8,121 nt of DNA, taken from NCBI GenBank assembly GCA_023433825.1, contig JAEYTU010000024.1:1-8121 (forward strand), given 5' to 3'. Both the position numbers and the translations under genes were made by a program. Of this stretch, positions 1 through 6,930 are shown piece by piece. The notes below the pieces were generated by a model. That model saw only the letters and a list, made by a program, of their open reading frames with translations. It did no database searches and was not told where the DNA came from. Positions within the stretch are counted from its first letter, which is position 1. Each line of letters opens with the position of its first letter. The DNA comes from Planctomycetota bacterium. Its GTDB lineage: Bacteria > Planctomycetota > UBA1135 > UBA2386.

Positions 1-751
1 CCGCCGCGTCGTCGTCCATCCCCGCCGAGTCGAGCACGCGCGCCGCCGACTCGACGAACGCCGGGTCGTCACCGCCGACGACCGCCGCGCGCGCGAGCAG
101 AGCTGCGACGGCGCGCGGTGCAAGGGACTGACCGAGCATCCGCGCACCGAGTTGCAGCACCAGCTCGCGAACGTCGGCGCTGCGTGGCGCCCATTCGAGA
201 GCTTCGAGCGCAGGTGCGACGAGCCCGGCGGGATCCTCGACGAGCAGATTGGCGTCGAGTGCGAGCAAGCCGTCCCGCGCTTGCAGGTACGGGGCGACGG
301 CCGCCGGCGGGAGTTGCAGACCGCGATACGTCGCCGCCGCGAGCCCGAGTTCCTCGCCGAGCGCGAACGCGAGTCGCGCGACGCCGAGCAGCGGCTCGGC
401 GGGGTCGAACGCCACGCGTGACTCGCCGCGGATCGCGCCGTTCGCATCGACGATCCGCACGCGCACGCCACCTTCCTCGATCCGGCCGTGCACGAGTCGA
501 TCGACGTCGGCCTGCCGGTGGATCTTCGTCGCGGCCTCGGGTGGCAGCAGTTCGTCGATCGTGAAGAACCGCCGCCGTTGCCCCTCGAATCCCATCAGCG
601 GGAAGAACCGCACGCCCTGATCGGTGACGCCGTTCAGCGTCGCGACGATCTGCCGCGGGATCTGCCGCGCCAGCAAGTCGAGCGGCAGCGCGCCGTCGGG
701 AGGCACGAGGCCGGACTCGACCGCGAACGAGTAGACGATCGTCGCTTTCAT
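1..751 (-). CDS. Hypothetical protein with possible TolB-N/FlgO-like N-terminal domain, 3' end outside window
   Basis: I translated this frame by hand from the ATG at 751. It stays open for 250 codons to the left edge with no stop, so the protein is C-terminally truncated by the window. It begins MKATIVYSFAVESG and has no signal peptide or membrane segment. Residues about 1-135 look like a mixed alpha/beta domain. They contain an RFFPLMGFEG stretch, then VDRLVHGRIEEGGVRVRIVD, a pattern of strand, glycine turn, strand seen in TolB-N/FlgO-type domains, then a helix with alternating Leu/Ala. Residues about 140-250 are helical and Ala/Leu-rich, which could be TPR- or HEAT-like. The start codon overlaps the TGA of the upstream gene (ATGA, 748-751), which supports both the start and translational coupling. 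Amino-acid composition is balanced, unlike the Arg-rich alternative frames. The function is unknown, and the TolB-N/FlgO idea is an inference from pattern only. Confidence 0.8.
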   Translation of the reverse strand, partial: MKATIVYSFAVESGLVPPDGALPLDLLARQIPRQIVATLNGVTDQGVRFFPLMGFEGQRRRFFTIDELLPPEAATKIHRQADVDRLVHGRIEEGGVRVRIVDANGAIRGESRVAFDPAEPLLGVARLAFALGEELGLAAATYRGLQLPPAAVAPYLQARDGLLALDANLLVEDPAGLVAPALEALEWAPRSADVRELVLQLGARMLGQSLAPRAVAALLARAAVVGGDDPAFVESAARVLDSAGMDDDAA

Positions 752-2700
752 CGCGTCGGCTGGCGCCGGTCGAGCGCGAGTTGGAGCCACGGATCCGAAT
801 GCGCCGCACGCGGATCGACGAGGCAGGGTTCGACGAGGAACTCCGCGCGGCGGAGGAACAACTGTGCGAGGTCGTGGGTCTCTGGGTTCGCGCCGGCGAT
901 CTCGGCCGCGAGGACGAACGCGCCCGCCGCATGTCGTCCGGTGCCTTCGCGCGGTCCGTGCTGCATCGGCATCCGGTATCGACTCGGATCGGTTGCGGCG
1001 ACGAGCATTTTCGGTCCGACGCCCTCGACCCAGCCGGGGCCAGCCATGACAGCGGCGACCTGAACGACCGCCTGCGCCGCGTGCGCGTCGTCGGTCCACC
1101 GGGCGACGGCGTGCAGACCCCTTGCCAACGCCGCCATCTGCCACGGCGCGTCGAACGCAACTTCGCGCCCGAATGCGTCGTCGTGTCCCGGTTGGCGCAG
1201 TGCGTACGGCTGCGGCGACTGCCCGAGCCGCGGCAGGATCGTCGCGTGGACGCGGTCGCGTGCGGCTGCCAGCAGCGACGCGTCACCGGTCGCACGCGCG
1301 ATCGCGACGGCAGCGATCAGCGTCCAGCCCTCGCCGCGCGCGGTCACGAACGGCAGCCCACGCCACAACGCCGGCAGCGCGCGCCCGAGCCGCGCGAGTT
1401 CGTCCGCGGCGAACGGATCGCCGGTCATCCACCAGTGGTCGGCGAGCAGCCCGACGCCGAAGTGTTCGTAGTCGAGGGCGACGAACCCGTGCGGTCGCGC
1501 GATCGCACGCGGTCCGAGGCCCTGGCGGAACGGCGCCAGATCCGCCGGCAGCCGCGGCGCGCCGGGGCTCGGCCGCAGACCGTGCTGCAGCACCATTCCC
1601 TCGGCGACGCGCAGCAATGCCGGCGAACGCCACCGCAGGACGTCGTGCAGGACGGCGTCGCCGGTCCGTTCTGCGCCGGGCTGCGCGGGGTCGAGCGGGT
1701 CGCCGAAACTGCCGAACGGTCCGAAGCGCGCCGTTCGCCGCCAGTGCATCAGGGCGCCAACGGTCCGGTCGTCGTCGAACGCCGCCGGCGCCGGTCCACC
1801 ACTCGTTCCGAACGCTCCGCTCGCCCGCACGTCGTCGACGTCGGCGAAGCCGAACAGCGCCGCTGGGCTCGGGTCGGCCGCCGCGCCGTCGACGACGACG
1901 TCGAAGCGGAACGCCTTGCGCGTGCGATCCCCGAGATAGACGTGCGCCGACGGGCCGAGCAGTTGGTGACGCACCCCGCCGCCGCTCTGCGTCGGCGCAG
2001 GCAGCAGGTTCTCGGCAGCGAACCGCGCCGCCAACGCGAGCCCGGGCGCGTCGCTGACGAGCGCGAACGAACGCACGCGAACCGGACCGACGACCGGCGC
2101 GGGGCCGTCGGGTTCCGTTCCGTTGTCGAGTGCGATCGTCAGCTCGGCACGGTGAGAGCCGGCGAATCGAATCCACCAGCCGACGAGTGAGAGGAAACGA
2201 GTGCCATCGTCGGCGACGTGCGCACTGCGGATCCGATGCATCTGCACGAGCGCGCTCGCGTGCACGAGACCGTCGGGTCCGAACCGTTCGTCCGGCGTCC
2301 AGTGCGCGACGTAGCGCTTGCCGAACGCGTCCTCGACCTCGGTGTGGAGCGGCAGTCGCGACGGGATCCGGAACGGTGGCGCTGGGTCCGCGGCGATCGG
2401 TCCCTCGGCGCGGGATGCGACGAACGTGCGCTCGCCATTCGCCGGCACGTCGGCGCGGACGTGCAACTGCGCGAGTGCGAGCGACCCGTCGGGCCAGTGG
2501 GCGAGCGGACGACCCTCCGCGGGACGACCTTCGACGGCGATGTCGCCGAGCGAGCGAAACGTGCCGCGCGCGAACGGCACTGACACAGTCACGACGTCGG
2601 CGTGCGCGCGGTCGTTCGTGTTGACGATCGTGAAGCGCTGCGCGGGCAGCGGATCCGTGGCCGCAACGGACAGCAGCAGGACGACGGACGACCAGCGCAC
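748..2700 (-). CDS. Exported protein resembling the PcRGLX/YetA-like exo-rhamnogalacturonan lyase family
   Basis: This is a protein of about 650 residues, probably exported. The GTG at 2700 is chosen because it starts a compact signal peptide: VRWSS, then a VVLLLSVAA core, then PLPAQ with cleavage near residue 20. A TTG at 2769 would add an Arg-rich leader and overlap the upstream gene by 26 bases. After the leader, residues about 22-115 hold a beta domain with PFARG (42-46) and WPDGS (69-73). This spacing resembles the N-terminal RIFT-barrel domain of PcRGLX/YetA-like proteins, which accompanies exo-rhamnogalacturonan lyase activity. The middle part (about 120-380) is beta-rich. The C-terminal part (about 390-640) is helical, with DYEHFGVG (410-417) and WWMTGDP (423-429), suggesting an alpha/alpha toroid. 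That three-part order matches the family. The enzymatic assignment is inferred, since I cannot verify catalytic residues. It sits second in a three-gene minus-strand block, 43 bases after the first gene, and shares an ATGA overlap with the third. Confidence 0.85.
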   Translation of the reverse strand: MRWSSVVLLLSVAATDPLPAQRFTIVNTNDRAHADVVTVSVPFARGTFRSLGDIAVEGRPAEGRPLAHWPDGSLALAQLHVRADVPANGERTFVASRAEGPIAADPAPPFRIPSRLPLHTEVEDAFGKRYVAHWTPDERFGPDGLVHASALVQMHRIRSAHVADDGTRFLSLVGWWIRFAGSHRAELTIALDNGTEPDGPAPVVGPVRVRSFALVSDAPGLALAARFAAENLLPAPTQSGGGVRHQLLGPSAHVYLGDRTRKAFRFDVVVDGAAADPSPAALFGFADVDDVRASGAFGTSGGPAPAAFDDDRTVGALMHWRRTARFGPFGSFGDPLDPAQPGAERTGDAVLHDVLRWRSPALLRVAEGMVLQHGLRPSPGAPRLPADLAPFRQGLGPRAIARPHGFVALDYEHFGVGLLADHWWMTGDPFAADELARLGRALPALWRGLPFVTARGEGWTLIAAVAIARATGDASLLAAARDRVHATILPRLGQSPQPYALRQPGHDDAFGREVAFDAPWQMAALARGLHAVARWTDDAHAAQAVVQVAAVMAGPGWVEGVGPKMLVAATDPSRYRMPMQHGPREGTGRHAAGAFVLAAEIAGANPETHDLAQLFLRRAEFLVEPCLVDPRAAHSDPWLQLALDRRQPTR

Positions 2701-2743
2701 GCGGTCAGTGTACGGACGAATGCGGCGCGACGCGTCCGCGCGA

Positions 2744-3112
2744 TCACCGCAGCAGCGCCGGCCGTGCAACCTCGGTGACGCGTTCGCGACCGGAGTCGTC
2801 GGTCGCGCGGACGCACACGCGCACGACGGCGTCCGTCGGCGAAAGCCTGCGCCACAGCCAGTGACCGAGATCGCGGACGAGGCGTTCGTCCGGCCGGACC
2901 ATGCGGATCGACAGCTCGACGTCGAGCCCGGCGTCGAGCGGCGTCAGCTTCAGTCCGACGAGCGTCATCCGTGATCCGAAGTCCTGCTGGATTTCCCTGT
3001 GCACGACCGCGGTGCGGTTTCCTCGCAGCGCCACGGCCTGTTGCAGCAGGTGGCTCAACAGGCCGGTCGCGGCGAGCCCGAGGATCAGGATGACGACGTG
3101 GGCCTTCGACAC
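2744..3112 (-). CDS. Small membrane-anchored hypothetical protein
   Basis: This encodes 122 residues from a GTG start at 3112. The N-terminus is MSKA followed by a hydrophobic helix (residues about 6-24, VVILILGLAATGLL core). It then has a polar region rich in beta-prone stretches (SRMTLVGLKL, LDVELSIRMV, AVVRVCVRA). The expected arrangement is one inner-membrane anchor with a roughly 95-residue domain outside the cytoplasm. I do not recognise a family. It is the first gene of the minus-strand block, 43 bases ahead of the lyase-like gene, and probably carries the promoter for all three. No clear Shine-Dalgarno site precedes the GTG. The frame is supported by the well-formed membrane helix and normal composition. 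The exact start is less certain than the frame. Confidence 0.75.
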   Translation of the reverse strand: MSKAHVVILILGLAATGLLSHLLQQAVALRGNRTAVVHREIQQDFGSRMTLVGLKLTPLDAGLDVELSIRMVRPDERLVRDLGHWLWRRLSPTDAVVRVCVRATDDSGRERVTEVARPALLR

Positions 3113-3323
3113 GGGCGTTGTTTCGGCAACCGACCGCCGCCGGCCGTTTTTTTTGCACGACCGCTCTGGACGCTGGCTCCGATCGGGAGCGGGTGCTATG
3201 CAACCGCGGCCGAGGCCGAACGGCCCGGTCGCTACACCATCGGTCCGAAGCGCGAGACGTCATCCGATTCGCAGCGCCGACCGCACACACCAGCACCCGC
3301 CACGAACGGAGTCTCCAACAGTC
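3113..3323. promoter_or_regulatory. Divergent intergenic region, probable promoters for both flanking genes
   Basis: These 211 bases separate the minus-strand block from the plus-strand zinc-ribbon gene, so they should hold promoters in both directions. The only low-GC landmark is a T8 run at 3147-3154. On the plus strand an extended -10-like TGCTATGCA lies at 3194-3202, with no convincing -35 at the right distance. A GGAG at 3308-3311 lies 12 bases before the ATG at 3324 and is a distant but possible ribosome-binding site. No strong sigma-70 promoter can be read with confidence on either strand. The promoter role comes from gene orientation more than from motifs. Confidence 0.45.
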
Positions 3324-3680
3324 ATGGGCAAAGTCGTCCGCTGCCCCGAGTGCGGCAAGGTCTATCGCAGCCTGGAGGAGCTCGAAGACCTCCGGGACAA
3401 CGACAGCGTGTGCATGGTCTGCAATGCGCCGATCGAGGTCGCCGACTGGGATCGCCTTCTCGCGTCGTACGAGGAGGAGGATGCCGAGATCGACGACGAG
3501 GACGAGGAAGAGGAAGACGACTGGGAGGAGGACGACGAGGAAGAGGAGGAGGACGACGACCTTCCCGAGGGTGAGGAAGAGGAGGAGTTCGAGGAAGGCG
3601 ACGAGGACCTCGACGAAGAAGAGGAAGAAGAGGAGTCGGACGACGACGACGACGAGGACGAGGAAGAAGAAGAGGACTGA
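3324..3680 (+). CDS. Zinc-ribbon protein with long poly-acidic C-terminal tail
   Basis: This encodes 118 residues. The N-terminal 40 or so residues form a zinc ribbon: CPEC at 7-10 and CMVC at 30-33 supply four cysteines, joined by a charged helix-like linker. A short IEVADWDRLLASY segment follows. Residues 50-118 are a tail in which 59 of 69 residues are Asp or Glu, broken only by single A, I, W, L, P, F, S and G residues. The plan resembles the FYDLN-acid family (TIGR02300), which also joins a CxxC...CxxC ribbon to an acidic tail, but the FYDLN motif is absent, so this is an analogy. The tail could mimic nucleic acid, bind basic proteins or cations, or act as a disordered chaperone-like region; none of these is proven. 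The start is supported by GGAG at 3308-3311. It stands alone between two long non-coding stretches and is probably monocistronic. Confidence 0.88.
   Translation: MGKVVRCPECGKVYRSLEELEDLRDNDSVCMVCNAPIEVADWDRLLASYEEEDAEIDDEDEEEEDDWEEDDEEEEEDDDLPEGEEEEEFEEGDEDLDEEEEEEESDDDDDEDEEEEED
3471..3677 (+). repeat. Low-complexity GAG/GAA/GAC tract encoding the acidic tail
   Basis: About 207 bases consist almost entirely of GAG, GAA and GAC codons, giving a purine-rich coding strand unlike the rest of the window. Glu uses both GAG and GAA while Asp is almost always GAC. The mix of codons argues against very recent slippage of one triplet and for selection on the acidic protein. The same tract read on the minus strand gives a meaningless poly-serine frame. 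Confidence 0.8.
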
Positions 3681-3719
3681 ACGGCGGCCGACGGCCCCGG
3701 CTCTCGCGCGAGCGATGAG

Positions 3720-3744
3720 CCGCGAGGGCCGCGGTTCCTCGCGG
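3720..3744 (+). terminator. Stem-loop 40 bases after the zinc-ribbon gene, possible terminator
   Basis: CCGCGAGG (3720-3727) and CCTCGCGG (3737-3744) are exact reverse complements, giving an 8-bp GC-rich stem with a 9-base loop. It begins 39 bases after the TGA at 3678-3680. No T-run follows, so it is not a classical intrinsic terminator. It could still protect the 3' end of the mRNA or help termination. Confidence 0.4.
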
Positions 3745-3834
3745 GGATGCCAAGCTGACAGCGAGCGCGGCGCCTTCCTCTGACACCCTGGCAGCCGCAG
3801 CGACGTTCACCAGCGGTCGATCCACCGGTAACCC

Positions 3835-3846
3835 CGCTCGCGAGCG
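3835..3846. promoter_or_regulatory. Perfect 12-bp palindrome, candidate operator
   Basis: CGCTCGCGAGCG reads identically on both strands. It lies 133 bases before the receiver start and 4 bases before a TTGAGA hexamer that resembles a -35 element. This position would suit a dimeric regulator, but short GC palindromes arise readily by chance in such DNA. Confidence 0.25.
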
Positions 3847-3925
3847 CGACTTGAGACGACTTCGAAGCCTGCGGCACGAGCCTTGCTCGCGCCGCGGCCC
3901 CCAAGGTCTGCCGTGTCGGCAGCCG

Positions 3926-3941
3926 CCGGCACGAATGCCGG
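3926..3941 (+). promoter_or_regulatory. Compact hairpin in the probable leader of the receiver gene
   Basis: CCGGCA (3926-3931) pairs perfectly with TGCCGG (3936-3941) around a CGAA loop. The hairpin ends 37 bases before the ATG at 3979. It could shape the mRNA leader. It is not followed by a T-run and does not cover a ribosome-binding site. Confidence 0.3.
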
Positions 3942-3978
3942 GTCAAGTCGAACTCCTGTCGGATCCAGTCAGCCCGAG

Positions 3979-4458
3979 ATGTCGCGATCGTTCTCCGTCC
4001 TGCTCGTCGAAGACGACGACCCGCTGCGCTCGGTCCTGACGGACCTGCTGTCGCAATGGGGCTGGACGGTCCACGACACCGGCCTCGGCCAAGAAGCGGT
4101 CGCGATCGCGCGACGGATCCCCCTCGACTTCTCGATCCTCGACATGCACCTGCCCGGGATGACCGGCGTCGACGTGCTGCTCCGGATCGCGCAGGAGACC
4201 CGGCCGCTGCCGTCGATCTTCATGTCGGGGCAAGCGACACCGGAGGAGGCGAACGCCGCACTGCGCGCCGGGGCGTTCACCCTGCTGCGCAAGCCGCTCG
4301 ACCTGGCCGGCCTTCGAACGACCGTCCACTTGCTGATCCAGCGGCACTTCGGGACCGCAGGCTTCGGACCCGTCCCGGGACTCCCGCCACGCGGTCTGTT
4401 GCCGCCACCGCCCGGCCACGCCGGCCCGGGCAGTCCGCCGAAGCCGAAGCGAAGCTGA
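3979..4458 (+). CDS. Stand-alone response-regulator receiver protein with Pro/Gly-rich tail
   Basis: This encodes 159 residues. Residues 5-125 form a CheY-like receiver: VLLVEDDD with the acidic pocket at E11-D12-D13, the phospho-acceptor D55 in SILDMHLPGMTG, the switch Ser at S83 in IFMSGQA, and K105 in LLRKPLD. All residues needed for phosphorylation and Mg binding are present. No DNA-binding or enzymatic output domain follows. The last 40 or so residues are rich in Pro and Gly and end in PPKPKRS, so they are probably disordered. It therefore acts either through protein contact, as CheY or Spo0F do, or as a phosphate relay. No histidine kinase lies nearby. The ATG at 3979 is preferred over an earlier in-frame ATG at 3883 because the receiver fold begins at once and the 32 residues before it look like untranslated leader. 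groES follows after 103 bases; whether they are co-transcribed is unknown. Confidence 0.92.
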   Translation: MSRSFSVLLVEDDDPLRSVLTDLLSQWGWTVHDTGLGQEAVAIARRIPLDFSILDMHLPGMTGVDVLLRIAQETRPLPSIFMSGQATPEEANAALRAGAFTLLRKPLDLAGLRTTVHLLIQRHFGTAGFGPVPGLPPRGLLPPPPGHAGPGSPPKPKRS

Positions 4459-4561
4459 CGCACGCGCGGCCTCGGCGCGCGCGACTCGACGACATCACGA
4501 ACCCAACGACGAACCGTCCACCATGCCCCGTCCCAACGGGAACCTGAACGAGAACGAAATC
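4459..4561 (+). promoter_or_regulatory. groES upstream region without a visible CIRCE operator
   Basis: These 103 bases would be expected to hold the groESL heat-shock control. I looked for the CIRCE inverted repeat (TTAGCACTC with a 9-base gap) and found nothing like it here. A small hairpin, CCCGT (4527-4531) with ACGGG (4536-4540), sits 21 bases before the groES ATG. The last 25 bases are A-rich (GAACGAGAACGAAATC), which may help ribosome entry in place of a clear Shine-Dalgarno site. Confidence 0.4.
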
Positions 4562-4897
4562 ATGTCCAAGACCAAGTCCCAGACCACTTCTGCCGCTCCT
4601 TCCACCGCTCGCATCACGCCGCTCGGCGACCGAGTCCTCGTCAAGCGCCTCGAGGCCGACGACAAGACGAAGGGCGGGATCATTCTTCCGGACACCGCGA
4701 AGGAGAAGCCGCGCGAAGGCACCGTCGTCGCGGTCGGCTCGGGCAAGCTGCTCGACAACGGTCAGCGCGGGACCTTCACCGTCAAGGCGAAGGATCGCGT
4801 GCTCTTCTCTTCCTATGCCGGATCCGAGGTCAAGCTCGACGGCGTCGACTACCTGATCCTGAGTGAGGACGAGATCCTCGCCGTGATCGAGAACTGA
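4562..4897 (+). CDS. groES: Co-chaperonin GroES (Cpn10)
   Basis: This encodes 111 residues of the heptameric lid that closes the GroEL folding chamber in the cytoplasm. The core starts at about residue 17 with RITPLGDRVLVKRLE, the standard N-terminal GroES strand. The mobile loop that docks onto GroEL follows (DDKTKGGIILPDTAKEKP, with the hydrophobic IIL tripeptide). Then come REGTVVAVGSGK, a roof region, VLFSSYAGSEVKLDGVDYLIL and EDEILAVIEN, the usual C-terminus. The family is normally 95-97 residues. Here a Ser/Thr/Ala-rich extension of about 16 residues (MSKTKSQTTSAAPST) precedes the core. The ATG at 4562 gives this length. An in-frame ATG at 4523 would give 124 residues and is less likely. 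The groEL ATG lies 32 bases after the stop, so the two form an operon in the usual order. Confidence 0.97.
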   Translation: MSKTKSQTTSAAPSTARITPLGDRVLVKRLEADDKTKGGIILPDTAKEKPREGTVVAVGSGKLLDNGQRGTFTVKAKDRVLFSSYAGSEVKLDGVDYLILSEDEILAVIEN

Positions 4898-4915
4898 GAC
4901 CCCGAGCCCCAACGC

Positions 4916-4922
4916 AAGAGGA
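4916..4922 (+). promoter_or_regulatory. Ribosome-binding site of groEL
   Basis: AAGAGGA ends 7 bases before the groEL ATG at 4930. It is the clearest Shine-Dalgarno-like site in the window, fitting a highly expressed gene, and it fixes the start. Confidence 0.7.
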
Positions 4923-4929
4923 CACGAAC

Positions 4930-6570
<1,641 letters not shown>

Positions 6571-6930
6571 GTTTCTCGGGTCGTCGGCGACTCGCCCGGA
6601 ACCATCAAGGCGAAGTCCAAGCATTCGCCGGGCCGGCCGCCGACGACGAAGTGTCCACACGCCCTCGCGACTCGCCCGGAACCACGAACGCGAAGTCCAA
6701 GCATTCGCCGGGCCGGCCGCCGACGACGAAGTGTCCACACGCCCTCGCGCGACTCGCCCGGAACCACGAACGCGCAGTCCACGCATTCGCCGGGCCGGCC
6801 GCCGACGACGAAGAGGCCACCAGCCCTCGCCGCATTCGGCGACTCGCCCGGAACCACGAACGCGCAGTCCAAGCATTCGCCGGGCCGGCCGCCGACGACG
6901 AAGCTCGCGCGAGGCGACTTGGCGCGCCCG
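6571..6930. other. Convergent intergenic region between groEL and the FG-GAP gene
   Basis: These 360 bases lie between two converging stop codons and hold no credible gene. About 316 of them are occupied by a four-copy repeat array (6588-6903). Directly after the last copy is the 10-bp palindrome CTCGCGCGAG (6904-6913), also found once at 3703-3712. There is no T-run after a stem on either strand, so no classical intrinsic terminator can be named. Confidence 0.7.
6588..6903. repeat. Four interspersed direct copies of a 64-bp element
   Basis: The copies lie at 6588-6651, 6668-6731, 6750-6813 and 6840-6903. Every copy starts CGACTCGCCCGGAACCA and ends with an invariant 31-base block from GCATTCGCC to GACGACGAAG. 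Differences are confined to element positions 18, 19, 22, 26 and 33. Copy 1 differs from copy 2 at three positions, copies 2 and 4 differ at one, and copies 3 and 4 differ at one. The gaps are 16, 18 and 26 bases. The first two gaps are nearly identical (TGTCCACACGCCCTCG), and the third is a related but diverged form with about 10 extra bases. Each copy has GCCCGG and CCGGGC that can pair across 27 bases, plus the palindrome GGCCGGCC. Start-to-start distances of 80, 82 and 90 are not all multiples of three, so no single frame reads all copies alike. This suggests a non-coding intergenic element expanded by local duplication. Confidence 0.95.

Larger units (their letters stand above)
3681..3978. 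other. Non-coding gap with several inverted repeats
   Basis: These 298 bases lie between the zinc-ribbon and receiver genes and show no convincing gene. They contain a 10-bp palindrome CTCGCGCGAG (3703-3712), a hairpin (3720-3744), a perfect 12-bp palindrome (3835-3846) and a second hairpin (3926-3941). A TTGAGA at 3851-3856 resembles a -35 hexamer, but no -10 stands at the usual distance. The region probably ends the upstream transcript and starts the downstream one. Confidence 0.5.

Noticed and set aside
69..1295. 408-codon Arg-rich minus-strand frame
   Set aside because: It straddles two better-supported genes in another frame and has an extreme Arg/Ser composition with no domain pattern.
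781..2190. 469-codon plus-strand frame opposite the lyase-like gene
   Set aside because: It has Arg-rich, low-complexity composition. The minus-strand frame has a signal peptide and family-like motifs.
3124..3154. Plus-strand intrinsic terminator (CGGC/GCCG stem near T8)
   Set aside because: The stem is only 4 bp, is not adjacent to the T-run, and no plus-strand gene lies upstream that would need it.
3362..3946. Minus-strand frame encoding long poly-serine runs
   Set aside because: It is the antisense reading of the GAG/GAA/GAC acidic tract. It has no domain, and the opposite frame has a clear zinc ribbon and matching codon use.
6571..6587. Intrinsic terminator immediately after groEL
   Set aside because: No stem followed by a T-run is present in this stretch.
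6588..6903. CRISPR array
   Set aside because: The repeats are 64 bases, the spacers only 16-26 bases and related to each other, and no cas gene is visible.
6588..6903. Tandem protein repeat on the minus strand (FVVGGRPGEC-like units)
   Set aside because: Unit distances of 80, 82 and 90 bases rotate the frame between copies, and third-position patterns do not favour any frame.
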